Origin: Vibrio tritonius
Lineage (GTDB): Bacteria; Pseudomonadota; Gammaproteobacteria; Enterobacterales; Vibrionaceae
Length of the DNA stretch: 64,000 nt
Direction of reading: 5' to 3'
Assembly (NCBI RefSeq): GCF_001547935.1
Contig: NZ_AP014635.1
Coordinates: forward strand, 2,790,001 to 2,854,000
Below, in pieces: positions 21,769 to 32,032 of the stretch. The number at the start of each line of letters is the position of its first letter. Positions within the stretch are counted from its first letter, which is position 1. Under the pieces are notes generated by a model. The model was not told the DNA's origin, did no database searches, and was given only the letters and a program-made list of their open reading frames with translations. A program made the translations under genes and the position numbers.

Positions 21769-22224
21769 ATACAACCCAAAAGAGTCTTATGCTTGGTCTT
21801 TTGCTCCCAGACTGTCTTGCTGTTCGTTTTTGCTTGGTCATGTAGCGAGCTACACTCCCTGCGACAAAAACTCTCAGCGCCTTGTCTGAAACCAAAATCC
21901 ACAGCGCATAATCATCAGGTTGTAACCGTAATTAAGGTTTTGTCTGCATTTTTATACATGTTGCAGACTCGATATTGCCGGACTCAATTTTCCTCTTATC
22001 TCTGCTTTGAAAAAGCAGAAACAAAAGGTTTACTTAAAAAGTAAATCCAAGAACACTTGAATGTGTTTTTGTTTGTCTTCATAAAGAAGACAATTGAGAA
22101 CTTTACAAACAATCTTCTATTTCATTGAAATAAAACATTGTTTTGTCAGCTTTCCAAATTGTTAAAGAGCAAAGATTTCTTTCGAAACCATTTTTAAGAA
22201 CACTTACGCAAATGCGCTTAAAGA
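21769..22224 (-). other. Spacer between tRNA-Ala and 23S
   Basis: This 456-bp part of the transcribed spacer contains no gene. It holds the 23S leader boxA (22157-22172) and the processing-stem strand near 21770-21790. The short open frame at 21793-22044 is not supported. Confidence 0.7.
22157..22172 (-). promoter_or_regulatory. boxA antitermination site upstream of 23S
   Basis: Minus-strand TGCTCTTTAACAATTT matches the rrn boxA core (TGCTCTTTAACA) bound by NusB/S10; the same core recurs in the 16S leader at 24117-24130. Confidence 0.75.
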
Positions 22225-22300
22225 TGGTGGAGCTATGCGGGATCGAACCGCAGACCTCCTGCATGCCATGCAGGCGCTCTCCCAGCTGAGCTATAACCCC
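22225..22300 (-). tRNA. trnA: tRNA-Ala (anticodon GGC) in the 16S-23S spacer
   Basis: The 76-nt gene begins GGGGTTATAGCTCAGC and ends AGCTCCACCA. The anticodon stem CCTGC/GCAGG encloses the loop ATGGCAT, so the anticodon is GGC. Most gammaproteobacterial spacers carry Ile-GAT plus Ala-TGC, or Glu-TTC, so a lone Ala-GGC is worth noting. The open frame on the same strand through it is spurious. Confidence 0.93.
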
Positions 22301-22398
22301 AATCCTTTGCATGTAATCAAGTTACATGGGCAAACTTCATGCTCTAACTATTAAACCGTATCAATCTGTGTGAACACTCATCGCAATAATCTTCGTAT

Positions 22399-23950
<1,552 letters not shown>

Positions 23951-24116
23951 AAAAGTTTTTTCGGCTCAATGAATACTGAATACATTACTAAGTAATGTTG
24001 AATTGACTGTGCCGATAATAAATTATCGATTGGTCACTCAGTTCATTGAAACCATTTTGCTTCCTAAGAAGCTATGATTATCATCAACGAGTGCCCACAC
24101 AGATTGATAGGTTTAA

Positions 24117-24130
24117 ATTGTTAAAGAGCT
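24117..24130 (-). promoter_or_regulatory. boxA in the 16S leader
   Basis: Minus-strand AGCTCTTTAACAAT about 170 nt upstream of mature 16S, matching the rrn antiterminator core. Confidence 0.75.
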
Positions 24131-24163
24131 TTGCTTTTCGATTTCATCTCAAAGCGGACGGAC

Positions 24164-24191
24164 ATTTTAGCGATTACCTTTCGTTAGTCAA
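24164..24191 (-). promoter_or_regulatory. rrn P2 promoter
   Basis: Minus-strand -35 TTGACT (24186-24191), 16-bp spacer, -10 TAAAAT (24164-24169), about 215 bp upstream of 16S. Confidence 0.75.
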
Positions 24192-24273
24192 CCACTTTTT
24201 TCATTTAATTTCTTAAACTTAATTGTCCTGTTGATTCCGAGTAAAACTGATTACTGCGTGACAACGGAAGCGA

Positions 24274-24301
24274 ATTATAGGCGCTTTTCTTAATGACGCA
24301 A
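24274..24301 (-). promoter_or_regulatory. rrn P1 promoter
   Basis: Minus-strand -35 TTGCGT (24296-24301), 16-bp spacer, -10 TATAAT (24274-24279). The 16-bp spacer and the spacing of about 110 bp from P2 fit a growth-rate-regulated tandem rrn promoter pair. Confidence 0.8.
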
Positions 24302-24388
24302 GAGAGAAACTTATAAAATATCGACTTTCGCGTTCTAATGCTCAAAACTTCCCCAAAGCGAACAAGTTTAATGCAAAAATATGAAAGA

Positions 24389-24418
24389 AAAAGGAGAGCT
24401 CACTAGCTCTCCTTTTCA
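24389..24418 (-). terminator. clpB terminator
   Basis: Stem AAGGAGAGCT / AGCTCTCCTT with an A-run on one side and TTTT on the other, 28 bp after the clpB stop. Confidence 0.85.
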
Positions 24419-24445
24419 CTTTATGTAACTTTTACTGATGCTCGG

Positions 24446-27019
24446 TTATTGGTAAGCATCAATATTGCCATCTTTTACGCTAATGTGAATCGATCGTCCT
24501 GGTATAAATTTCCCTGCCAGAATAGCCTTCGCTAATGGATTCTCGACATTTTGCTGGATCGCACGTTTCAATGGTCGAGCACCATACACAGGGTCAAAGC
24601 CGACATCAGCAATCAAGGCTAGAGCTTCATCGTTAATTTTTAATTCATAGTCTCTATCTAATAGACGCTTGTGCAAACGTTCCAATTGGATAGAAGCAAT
24701 AGAACGAATATGCTCTTGACCCAACGGATGGAAAACCACCGTTTCATCAACACGGTTGAGAAATTCAGGGCGGAAATGCTGATTAACCACCTCCATAACT
24801 TGATTTTTGATTCCTTGGTAATCAAGTTGAGCGAAGTTTTCTTGAATTCGTTCAGAGCCTAAGTTGGATGTCATGATCACAACGGTGTTTCTAAAATCAA
24901 CCGTACGACCTTGTCCATCAGTTAACCTGCCATCATCAAGCACTTGAAGTAAGATGTTAAACACATCAGGATGCGCTTTCTCTACTTCATCTAGCAAGAT
25001 AACTGAGTAAGGTTTACGACGAACAGCTTCCGTTAAATAACCGCCTTCTTCATAACCTACATAACCTGGAGGCGCTCCGACTAAACGAGCCACAGAGTGT
25101 TTTTCCATAAACTCGGACATATCGATACGCACCATGGCATCTTCACTATCAAACATAAAGTTTGCCAGTGTCTTACACAATTCCGTTTTACCAACACCAG
25201 TTGGACCTAAGAATAGGAACGAGCCTATTGGTCTATTTGGATCAGATAAACCAGCGCGACTACGACGAATCGCGTTTGCAACCACTTCTACTGCTTCAAC
25301 CTGACCAATCACACGCTCATGCAATACTTCTTCCATGCGCAACAGTTTTTCTTTTTCCGCTTCCAACATTTTAGAAACGGGAATACCCGTCTGCTTAGAC
25401 AGTACTTCTGCGATTTCGGCGTCAGTGACTTTATTACGTAATAAGGTCATCTCTTGCATTTCTGCTTGGGCGGCAAGGTCGAGCTGTTTTTCTAATTCAG
25501 GAATACGACCATATTGCAATTCAGACATACGGCTTAAATCACCAGCACGACGAGCTACTTCCATATCCAGTCTAGCTTGTTCTAGCTCAGATTTAATATG
25601 CTGAGTACCAGATAATGCTGCTTTTTCGGTTTTCCACACTTCTTCCAGCTCGGCGTAATCACGTTCTTTTTCTTGCAACTCTTCATTAAGAATTTTTAAA
25701 CGTTTTTCACTCGCATCATCATGTTCATTTGATAGAGCCTGTTGTTCAATTTTTAATTGGATGATTTTGCGTTCCAATTTATCCAACGCTTCTGGCTTTG
25801 AATCTATCTGCATACGAATACTGGATGCAGCTTCATCTATCAAATCGATCGCTTTGTCGGGTAGCTGACGATCAGAAACGTAACGGTGGGACAACGTCGC
25901 TGCCGCTACAATTGCGGGATCGGTAATTTCAACATGATGGTGTAGTTCATAACGCTCTTTCAGGCCACGTAAAATGGCCACTGTATCTTCTACACTCGGT
26001 TCATCCACCAGCACTTTTTGGAAACGACGTTCAAGTGCTGGATCTTTCTCTATATATTGACGGTATTCATCGAGTGTGGTCGCACCGACACAATGCAACT
26101 CACCGCGAGCTAATGCTGGTTTTAGCATATTACCCGCATCCATAGAGCCTTCGCCTTTTCCAGCACCGACCATAGTATGCAGCTCATCGATAAATAGGAT
26201 GACGTTGCCTTCTTCTTTAGATAACTCGTTTAATACCGATTTCAAACGTTCTTCAAATTCACCACGATATTTAGCGCCAGCAACTAATGCGCCCATATCG
26301 AGAGCAAGCACACGTCGGCCACGTAAACCTTCCGGTACTTCGTTATTAATAATACGTTCCGCCAAACCTTCAACGATTGCAGTTTTACCTACACCCGGTT
26401 CACCGATAATCACTGGGTTGTTTTTAGTACGACGTTGCAGAACTTGAATAATACGACGAATTTCGTCATCACGACCAATCACAGGATCAAGCTTACCTTG
26501 TTCTGCACGTTCAGTAAGATCGACAGTATATTTTTCTAGTGCTTGCCTTAACTCTTCTGCATTTGGGTCGTTAACTGTTTGACCGCCACGAATTTTTTCT
26601 ATCGCGTCATTCACTTTTTTCTCGGTCAAACCTAGCTCTTTAAGCAATTGACCTAAAGGCCCTTTATCTTGCAGTGCTGCTAAAAGAAAAATCTCAGAAG
26701 AGATATAAGCATCTTTGCGCTTTTGCGCGACTTTATCGCAAGCGTTAAACAAAGTGCCTAGATTATTTGAAAGCTGAACATCACCGCCGATACCACTTAC
26801 TTTAGGTAAACGATCAAGCATCTCACCGAGTTTAGACCGTAGTTGCATTGCATCAACGTCGAGCATAGTGAGTAGTGGTCGAATTGGACTGCCATTTTGG
26901 TCCATTAATGCAACCATCAGATGAACAGGTTCAATGTATTGATGATCACGCCCAAGCGCGAGCGACTGGGCGTCGGAAATGGCTATTTGAAATTTGCTTG
27001 TGAATCTATCAAGACGCAT
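24446..27019 (-). CDS. clpB: ATP-dependent disaggregase ClpB
   Basis: ClpB is a cytoplasmic hexameric AAA+ chaperone that pulls polypeptides out of aggregates together with DnaK/DnaJ/GrpE. The 857-residue protein (E. coli 857) has the N domain (1-150), NBD1 with Walker A GEPGVGKT (about 206) and Walker [11 protein letters not shown], the coiled-coil M domain (about 400-540, rich in E, K, L, Q) and NBD2 with GPTGVGKT (about 606) and [11 protein letters not shown]. It lacks the IGF/IGL loop of ClpA/ClpX, so it is not a protease partner. A sigma-32 promoter lies upstream and a terminator downstream. Confidence 0.98.
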   Translation of the reverse strand: MRLDRFTSKFQIAISDAQSLALGRDHQYIEPVHLMVALMDQNGSPIRPLLTMLDVDAMQLRSKLGEMLDRLPKVSGIGGDVQLSNNLGTLFNACDKVAQKRKDAYISSEIFLLAALQDKGPLGQLLKELGLTEKKVNDAIEKIRGGQTVNDPNAEELRQALEKYTVDLTERAEQGKLDPVIGRDDEIRRIIQVLQRRTKNNPVIIGEPGVGKTAIVEGLAERIINNEVPEGLRGRRVLALDMGALVAGAKYRGEFEERLKSVLNELSKEEGNVILFIDELHTMVGAGKGEGSMDAGNMLKPALARGELHCVGATTLDEYRQYIEKDPALERRFQKVLVDEPSVEDTVAILRGLKERYELHHHVEITDPAIVAAATLSHRYVSDRQLPDKAIDLIDEAASSIRMQIDSKPEALDKLERKIIQLKIEQQALSNEHDDASEKRLKILNEELQEKERDYAELEEVWKTEKAALSGTQHIKSELEQARLDMEVARRAGDLSRMSELQYGRIPELEKQLDLAAQAEMQEMTLLRNKVTDAEIAEVLSKQTGIPVSKMLEAEKEKLLRMEEVLHERVIGQVEAVEVVANAIRRSRAGLSDPNRPIGSFLFLGPTGVGKTELCKTLANFMFDSEDAMVRIDMSEFMEKHSVARLVGAPPGYVGYEEGGYLTEAVRRKPYSVILLDEVEKAHPDVFNILLQVLDDGRLTDGQGRTVDFRNTVVIMTSNLGSERIQENFAQLDYQGIKNQVMEVVNQHFRPEFLNRVDETVVFHPLGQEHIRSIASIQLERLHKRLLDRDYELKINDEALALIADVGFDPVYGARPLKRAIQQNVENPLAKAILAGKFIPGRSIHISVKDGNIDAYQ

Positions 27020-27063
27020 AACAACCTTCCTAACCTCAAATAAGTTAAATTGATTACGTTAAG

Positions 27064-27093
27064 AAAATGGTCACGCATAAAGTGAATTTCAAG
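27064..27093 (-). promoter_or_regulatory. Sigma-32 (RpoH) promoter of clpB
   Basis: On the minus strand CTTGAAA (27087-27093) is a perfect sigma-32 -35 element. About 13 bp downstream TGACCATTTT (27064-27073) fits the -10 consensus CCCCATnT loosely. The layout agrees with heat-shock control of clpB. Confidence 0.7.
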
Positions 27094-27128
27094 GGGAATA
27101 GGTTAGTTTATTTGTAGAATTTGAATCA

Positions 27129-27857
27129 CTAGTCAATCCAAATAAACGAGGCCTGCCGACCAGTAATGCCATCTCTGCGATAAGAATAGAAACGCTCTGA
27201 ATCGTTAAAAGTGCAAAGGTTCGATGAATATACTTGAGTAACCCCCAACTCGTTTAAGCGAATTCGTGTAATTAAGTCCATATCGGCGAACCACTTGCCT
27301 GTCACGCCTTTACGAGGAACAAAGGCCCGTTCGGTTGCGCTATGCATCGACACAAAAGCACTTAACACGTCTTCACCAACTTCAAATGCGCTCGGTCCAA
27401 TCGCAGGGCCTAACCAAATAAGGGGGTCACCACTCATTTTTTGCAACGCATTTTCGATAATCCCGCAGGCCAATCCGCGCCACCCTGCATGAACTGCAGC
27501 AACTTGAGTGCCTGCCGAATTGGTAATCAACACAGGCAGACAATCAGCAGTCATTACTGAGCAAACCACCTGAGGTGTAGACGTCACAACCCCATCAGCA
27601 TCAATAATCACTGATGTTGGTTCTTCACACACGGCAACCACGTTTGAGTGTGTTTGATTCAACCACACAGGCAAACTTGGCATACCGACCTCTTGGGCCA
27701 AGATATTACGATTACGCTCGACAGTAACCGAATCATCCCCAACATGCATACCCAGATTAAGTCCTTGATAAGGTTCTTGGGAAAAGCCACCTAGTCGGGT
27801 TGATGCTATGGCTTTCACTTGCTTGGGTGCTGGCCAGTTAGGGATGATAGGGTTCAT
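27129..27857 (-). CDS. pgeF: Multicopper polyphenol oxidase family protein PgeF/YfiH
   Basis: The 242-residue protein belongs to the DUF152/laccase-domain family; E. coli YfiH (PgeF) has been described as a peptidoglycan editing factor, and related proteins show purine nucleoside phosphorylase activity. The zinc/copper-binding histidines and cysteine appear in QTHSNVV, VMTADCLPVLI and AAVHAGWRGL, and the family signature GPAIGPSAFEVG is present. The stop of rluD lies two bases upstream of its start, and this rluD-yfiH-clpB order is the same as in E. coli. Which of the proposed activities applies here cannot be read from the sequence. Confidence 0.92.
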   Translation of the reverse strand: MNPIIPNWPAPKQVKAIASTRLGGFSQEPYQGLNLGMHVGDDSVTVERNRNILAQEVGMPSLPVWLNQTHSNVVAVCEEPTSVIIDADGVVTSTPQVVCSVMTADCLPVLITNSAGTQVAAVHAGWRGLACGIIENALQKMSGDPLIWLGPAIGPSAFEVGEDVLSAFVSMHSATERAFVPRKGVTGKWFADMDLITRIRLNELGVTQVYSSNLCTFNDSERFYSYRRDGITGRQASFIWID

Positions 27858-27859
27858 GT

Positions 27860-28834
27860 TTAGTACTCTTCGATTGGATTAGCTAATGCATCTTGGCGTA
27901 GTGCTTCAGCCATTTCTACCATGTCATCAGGTACTGGTGCGTGAAATTCCAGTGGTACATCCGTAATTGGATGATCAAATTTCAACATTACTGCGTGCAG
28001 TGCTTGACGATCAAACCCACGAATCATATCGGTTAGTTCTGCTGATGCACCTTTAGGGATACGCGCACGACCGCCATATGCACTATCGCCTAGCAATGGA
28101 TGCTGAAGGTAAGACATATGTACACGAATTTGGTGTGTACGACCCGTTTCAAGGCGTAAGCGAATACGAGTGTGTTCACGAAAATGCTCTGCCACACGAT
28201 AGTGAGTCACCGCATGACGACCAGTTGGACTAACCGACATAAGCGTACGCTTGGTTGAGTGACGACCGATCGGTTTATCGATCAAGCCACCAGCTGTCAT
28301 ACGACCAATTGCAATCGCTTCGTATTCACGAGTGATATTGCGTTTTTGCAGTTCACGAACCAACTTAGTTTGAGCTGGTACCGTTTTAGCAACCACCATC
28401 AAACCCGTCGTATCTTTATCGAGACGGTGCACGATACCTGCACGAGGTACTTCTGCAATAGCTGGATAATGAAACAGCAACGCGTTTAACACGGTGCCAT
28501 CAGGTGTTCCCGCGCCTGGGTGAACAACAAAATCGCGTGGTTTATTAATCACGATAATGTCATCATCTTCATAGACGATATTCAACGGTATATCTTGTGC
28601 TTCCCAGCGTTCTTCATCTTCCAATTCTGCAAGAACAGTGATCACTTCCCCACCGAACACCTTGGTTCTTGGTTTAGTAATCACATCACCGTTAAGAGAG
28701 ATTTTTCCTTCCAACAACCATTCTTTCAAACGAGAACGGGAAAAATCACTAAATAATTCAGCCACAGCTTGGTCAAGACGTTGACCAAGTTGACTTTCTT
28801 TGACTGTTTGAGTTAATTCAATCTGCTGAGCCAT
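27860..28834 (-). CDS. rluD: 23S rRNA pseudouridine synthase RluD (1911/1915/1917)
   Basis: RluD converts U1911, U1915 and U1917 in helix 69 of 23S rRNA to pseudouridine. The 324-residue protein has an S4 RNA-binding domain (about 17-85: LGQRLDQAVAELF, SRLKEWLLEGK) and the RluA catalytic domain with the catalytic Asp in HRLDKDTTG and the GRTHQIRVH motif. I start it at ATG 28834 (MAQQIELTQTV), which aligns with E. coli RluD (MAQRVQLTATV), rather than at the GTG 12 codons upstream. It is divergent from bamD. Confidence 0.96.
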   Translation of the reverse strand: MAQQIELTQTVKESQLGQRLDQAVAELFSDFSRSRLKEWLLEGKISLNGDVITKPRTKVFGGEVITVLAELEDEERWEAQDIPLNIVYEDDDIIVINKPRDFVVHPGAGTPDGTVLNALLFHYPAIAEVPRAGIVHRLDKDTTGLMVVAKTVPAQTKLVRELQKRNITREYEAIAIGRMTAGGLIDKPIGRHSTKRTLMSVSPTGRHAVTHYRVAEHFREHTRIRLRLETGRTHQIRVHMSYLQHPLLGDSAYGGRARIPKGASAELTDMIRGFDRQALHAVMLKFDHPITDVPLEFHAPVPDDMVEMAEALRQDALANPIEEY

Positions 28835-28992
28835 ATCGAACTTTTTTAAAAACCGTGGGACTAATGCCACTAGTATGGATAATATATGACGCCATTGTAT
28901 CTGTTACTGAATAGAAAGTAACGTCACGTTTTACGGAGCGCACTTAGCTCTACTGTTTAAGAAGCACTAATTTCAAGGAAGTTTCTCCTGAT

Positions 28993-29721
28993 ATGAAATA
29001 TAAGACTATTACCAGCCTACTCGCGATAACCCTTCTAGCTGGCTGCTCTAGCAGCAAAAAAGTGGTTCCTGACGTTCCACCTTCCCAACTGTATTCGGAG
29101 TCTCAAGAGTCATTACAATCAGGAAGCTGGCAAACTGCGATCGAAAAATTGGAAGCTCTCGATTCTCGCTACCCATTCGGTGCTTACTCTGAACAAGTTC
29201 AGCTAAACCTTATCTATGCATACTATAAGAGCGATGACTTAGCGATGGCACTAGCGTCTATCGAACGCTTTATTCGCTTAAACCCTACCCATCCTAAAAT
29301 GGACTGGGTGCTGTATATGCGTGGATTAACATATATGGCTCAAGATACCAATTTTATGCAGAGCCTATTTAATGTTGACCGTAGCGATCGCGATCCAGAG
29401 CCAGCAAAATCAGCCTTTGCCGATTTTAAAAAGCTGCTTGAACGTTATCCAAATAGCCAATATGCAGCCGATGCGCAAAAACGCATGTATTCACTAAAAA
29501 ATCGCTTAGCAGACTACGACCTTGCTACCGCCGATTTTTACTTAAGAAGAAAAGCTTGGATTGCAGCGATCAACCGAGCGCAGGAGATTCAGAAAACTTA
29601 TCCTGATACAGAAGCTGCGAGAAAATCGCTTTCTATCGAATTAGACGCCTACAAAAAACTGGGATTGACAGAATCAGCTCAACGCACAGAGCAGTTGATG
29701 AAGTTAAATCCTCTGCCATAG
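28993..29721 (+). CDS. bamD: Outer membrane assembly lipoprotein BamD
   Basis: BamD is an essential lipoprotein of the BAM complex that inserts beta-barrel proteins into the outer membrane. The 242-residue protein has a lipoprotein signal peptide with lipobox LLAGC (Cys19) and five TPR-like repeats (for example SLQSGSWQTAIEKLEALDSR and YKSDDLAMALASIERF). Length agrees with E. coli BamD (245). Ser at +2 after the lipidated Cys fits sorting to the outer membrane. A hairpin follows 22 bp downstream. Confidence 0.96.
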   Translation: MKYKTITSLLAITLLAGCSSSKKVVPDVPPSQLYSESQESLQSGSWQTAIEKLEALDSRYPFGAYSEQVQLNLIYAYYKSDDLAMALASIERFIRLNPTHPKMDWVLYMRGLTYMAQDTNFMQSLFNVDRSDRDPEPAKSAFADFKKLLERYPNSQYAADAQKRMYSLKNRLADYDLATADFYLRRKAWIAAINRAQEIQKTYPDTEAARKSLSIELDAYKKLGLTESAQRTEQLMKLNPLP

Positions 29722-29743
29722 TCGCTAACGTTGAACATAATTC

Positions 29744-29778
29744 AAGACGAGACCACTTCAGCGAAGTGGTCTCGTCTT
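29744..29778. terminator. Strong hairpin after bamD
   Basis: A 16-bp perfect stem with a 3-nt loop (AAGACGAGACCACTTC-AGC-complement). The T-run after it is poor, but the stem is very stable; probably the bamD terminator. Confidence 0.7.
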
Positions 29779-29798
29779 ATTCATGCAATACAGAAAAG

Positions 29799-29853
29799 AA
29801 ATGCTCCCTAATAAATAGTGATGTAAATCACGTTTTATTAGGGAGCATTTTTT
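29799..29853 (+). terminator. Long two-tier hairpin with T-run
   Basis: A 17-bp stem (29799-29815 with 29834-29850) ends in TTTTTT. Its loop folds again (GTGAT-GTAA-ATCAC, 29818-29831). It may be a second terminator, or the 3' end of a small RNA; the inner hairpin also resembles a CRP site (GTGA-N6-TCAC). Confidence 0.65.
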
Positions 29854-29877
29854 GCACTACCTTATTTTCAGCACGAA

Positions 29878-29906
29878 AAAAATCCCTAAAAACGTTAGGA
29901 TTTTTA
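29878..29906. terminator. Third hairpin between bamD and raiA
   Basis: AAATCCCTAA paired (one bulge) with GTTAGGATTT, flanked by A-run and T-run so it could terminate in either direction. No gene lies between this and the two hairpins upstream. Confidence 0.5.
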
Positions 29907-30025
29907 GTTTCCACTCTCTCCACTGTAACCCGTAATTTACGAATCTCAAGCTTTTTTTGATCTTTTTAATCACACTCCTTGCGGGAGATCACGTTCAGAT
30001 TCACCGCTTAAAAACCCACGCCACA

Positions 30026-30043
30026 AAGTGATCTAGATCACAT
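30026..30043. promoter_or_regulatory. CRP-like site upstream of raiA
   Basis: AGTGA-TCTAGA-TCACA differs from the CRP consensus TGTGA-N6-TCACA by one base and lies 66 bp before the raiA start. It suggests cAMP-CRP control of ribosome hibernation; the promoter itself is not clear. Confidence 0.6.
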
Positions 30044-30108
30044 CACATTCCTATCCAATCATGCAATCTGAACTTACCCAATGAGGGATATAACAGAGGA
30101 AAGGCACT

Positions 30109-30432
30109 ATGCAATTGAACATTACTGGTAAAAATATCGACGTTACCTCTGCCATCCGTAATCACATTGAGAGCAAATTTAAAAAGCTAGAAAAATGGCA
30201 AGTGGACATTATTAGCTGCCAAGCAAGTTTCAGCGAAGAGCCCAACAAGCAGAAAAAATTTGACGCCAGTGTGAGTATTCCAAAAGGACAACTAAACGCT
30301 TCTGCAACCAATGAAGACCTTTATCTAGCGATTAACGAGGTAGAACAAAAGCTAGAACGTCAGTTGAATAAACTGCGCCATAAACCAGAAGCAAGACGAG
30401 CAGCAACACCCGCTCCCGACATTCTTGAATAA
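30109..30432 (+). CDS. raiA: Ribosome-associated inhibitor RaiA (short HPF family)
   Basis: RaiA (YfiA) binds the decoding region of the 30S subunit in stationary phase or cold and keeps 70S ribosomes inactive. The 107-residue protein has the HPF/RaiA fold (MQLNITGKNIDVTSAIRNHIESKF, LYLAINEVEQKLERQLNK) and a short tail of about 13 residues after the fold, as in E. coli RaiA, rather than the long HPF dimerisation domain. It has its own terminator (30443-30469) before pheL-pheA. Confidence 0.92.
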   Translation: MQLNITGKNIDVTSAIRNHIESKFKKLEKWQVDIISCQASFSEEPNKQKKFDASVSIPKGQLNASATNEDLYLAINEVEQKLERQLNKLRHKPEARRAATPAPDILE

Positions 30433-30442
30433 ACGATTTCGT

Positions 30443-30469
30443 AATAGCGCCGTAAGGCGCTATTTTTTT
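30443..30469 (+). terminator. raiA terminator
   Basis: Stem AATAGCGCC-GTAA-GGCGCTATT followed by a run of seven T. Confidence 0.9.
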
Positions 30470-30471
30470 GC

Positions 30472-30500
30472 TTGACGCCTTACCAAGCCTTGCTTATTGT
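30472..30500 (+). promoter_or_regulatory. Promoter of pheL-pheA
   Basis: -35 TTGACG (30472-30477), 17-bp spacer, -10 TATTGT (30495-30500), placing the transcript start near 30507, about 27 nt before the leader peptide. Confidence 0.7.
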
Positions 30501-30533
30501 GAAGACTCTATAGTGAGCATGTAGATAAAAACT

Positions 30534-30578
30534 ATGACCCCATTCCCGTTCTTTTTTGACTTCTTTTTTCTCCAATAA
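30534..30578 (+). CDS. pheL: pheA operon leader peptide PheL
   Basis: The 14-codon reading frame encodes MTPFPFFFDFFFLQ, with seven Phe codons out of 14. Translation of the Phe run measures charged tRNA-Phe: stalling frees the downstream segments to form the antiterminator. It precedes a classic attenuator and pheA. E. coli PheL (15 residues) has the same design. Too short for automatic gene calling. Confidence 0.93.
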   Translation: MTPFPFFFDFFFLQ

Positions 30579-30583
30579 TGATT

Positions 30584-30649
30584 GGAGGCTTGCTCGTTGG
30601 CATAAAGAAGTCAAAAACGAACAGAAAGCCTCCTTCGGGAGGCTTTTTT
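30584..30649 (+). promoter_or_regulatory. pheA transcription attenuator
   Basis: The terminator hairpin AAGCCTCC-TTCG-GGAGGCTT plus T-run lies at 30625-30649. The alternative partner GGAGGCTT (30584-30591) can pair with AAGCCTCC (30626-30633) as antiterminator. The leader's own Phe-codon segment (GTTCTTTTTTGACTTC, from 30548) can pair with GAAGTCAAAAACGAAC (30607-30622), which gives the mutually exclusive structures needed for attenuation. Confidence 0.88.
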
Positions 30650-30668
30650 CATATAAGGATAATGTGTT

Positions 30669-31844
30669 ATGACAGACAACTCTCTTTCTCTTGACGAGAT
30701 TAGACTGCGCTTAAATGAACTGGATGATCAACTTCTTGCTCTGTTATCAGAGCGACGTAAACTCAGTATCGAAGTAGCTAAAAGTAAAGTAAAAACCGCA
30801 AAACCAGTGCGCGATGCTAAACGCGAGCAGCAGCTTTTAGTCAAGCTGATCAACTCTGGTAAAGAAAAGTACGAGTTAGACGCTCAATACATCACAAAAC
30901 TTTTTCATACCATCATTGAAGACTCAGTACTCCTACAACAATCGTATCTTCAAGAACTGGCTAATCCACAGTATTCAAAACCTTTAGCGCGTGTTGCATT
31001 CCTTGGTTCAAAAGGTTCCTACTCCCATCTAGCAACTCGCGAATATTTCAGTCGTAAACACTCAGAATTGATTGAAATTAACTGCCAGCACTTTCGCGAC
31101 ATTACAGAAACAGTGGAAACAGGCCATGCCGACTATGGGGTATTACCGATAGAAAACACCAGTTCCGGCTCAATCAACGAAGTGTATGACATACTGCAAC
31201 ATACCACCTTGTACATCGTCGGTGAGATCACCCAACCTATCGAACACAGCTTATTGGCAACTTCAGATGTAAAACTAGAAGATATAAAGGTTTTATATTC
31301 CCATCCACAGCCACATCAACAATGCAGTGAATTCTTACGGCACTTAAAAGACGTTCAATTAGAATCGTGTGTTAGTACTGCCGATGCAATGAAAAAAGTG
31401 CTCGAGATGAACCGACCAGATGTGGCAGCTATCGGTAGCGCAGCAAGTGGCAAATTATATGGGTTACAATCCATTAAATCTCATATTGCTAACCAAACAG
31501 AAAATTATACTCGTTTTATTGTTGTGGCTCGTAAACCAATCGATGTTTCATTGCAAATACCAGCGAAAACAACCTTAATTATGTCAACAGCGCAAGAAGC
31601 CGGTTCACTCGTTTCTTCTTTATTAGTACTGCAACGTTACGGTATTAACATGACAAAATTGGAATCACGTCCAATTATGGGAAATCCGTGGGAAGAAATG
31701 TTTTATGTGGATTTACAAGCACACCTTGATTCACCAGAAATGCAACAAGCACTCAGTGAATTAACTAAATTAACAACGCATTTGAAAGTACTTGGTTCCT
31801 ATCCTATTGAAAATGTAAAACCAACACAAATTAAACTGAGTTAA
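30669..31844 (+). CDS. pheA: Chorismate mutase / prephenate dehydratase (P-protein)
   Basis: PheA is a bifunctional cytoplasmic enzyme that converts chorismate to prephenate and then to phenylpyruvate, the committed branch to phenylalanine. The 391-residue protein has the AroQ chorismate mutase domain (about 5-95: LNELDDQLLALLSERRKL), the dehydratase domain (105-285: VAFLGSKGSYSHLA, GVLPIENTSSGSI) and the C-terminal ACT-type Phe-binding domain (GSLVSSLLVLQRYGINMTKLESRP). The ESRP motif is the feedback-inhibition site. Expression is controlled by the pheL attenuator. Confidence 0.97.
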   Translation: MTDNSLSLDEIRLRLNELDDQLLALLSERRKLSIEVAKSKVKTAKPVRDAKREQQLLVKLINSGKEKYELDAQYITKLFHTIIEDSVLLQQSYLQELANPQYSKPLARVAFLGSKGSYSHLATREYFSRKHSELIEINCQHFRDITETVETGHADYGVLPIENTSSGSINEVYDILQHTTLYIVGEITQPIEHSLLATSDVKLEDIKVLYSHPQPHQQCSEFLRHLKDVQLESCVSTADAMKKVLEMNRPDVAAIGSAASGKLYGLQSIKSHIANQTENYTRFIVVARKPIDVSLQIPAKTTLIMSTAQEAGSLVSSLLVLQRYGINMTKLESRPIMGNPWEEMFYVDLQAHLDSPEMQQALSELTKLTTHLKVLGSYPIENVKPTQIKLS

Positions 31845-31868
31845 TAGGATTTAATTGCAACATTGAAC

Positions 31869-31957
31869 AAAAGAGCTGGCAGCATCATTTTGATTACTTT
31901 ACAATCGAAGAAATCGATTTCAAAGTGGTATCAATGAGTTCGCTGTCAGCTTTTTAC
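31869..31957 (+). terminator. Long compound hairpin after pheA
   Basis: Outer arms AGCTGGCAGC (31874-31883) and GCTGTCAGCT (31942-31951) pair with one mismatch. Inside, 31886-31900 pairs imperfectly with 31921-31935, and ATCGA-AGAA-ATCGAT makes an inner hairpin. A T-run follows the outer arm. It probably terminates pheA, but at about 85 nt it is unusually long for a terminator. Confidence 0.55.
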
Positions 31958-32032
31958 TGTCTCCGGTTTACGGCCCCATTCATTACCACCTCTATTTTCA
32001 GTGTTTCTAATCACAAGGTTTAACAACTTGTC

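Noticed and set aside
22103..22312. 69-codon minus-strand frame containing GVIAQLGERLHGMQEVCGSIPHSST
   Set aside because: It is the read-through of tRNA-Ala in the rRNA spacer, a common false gene call.
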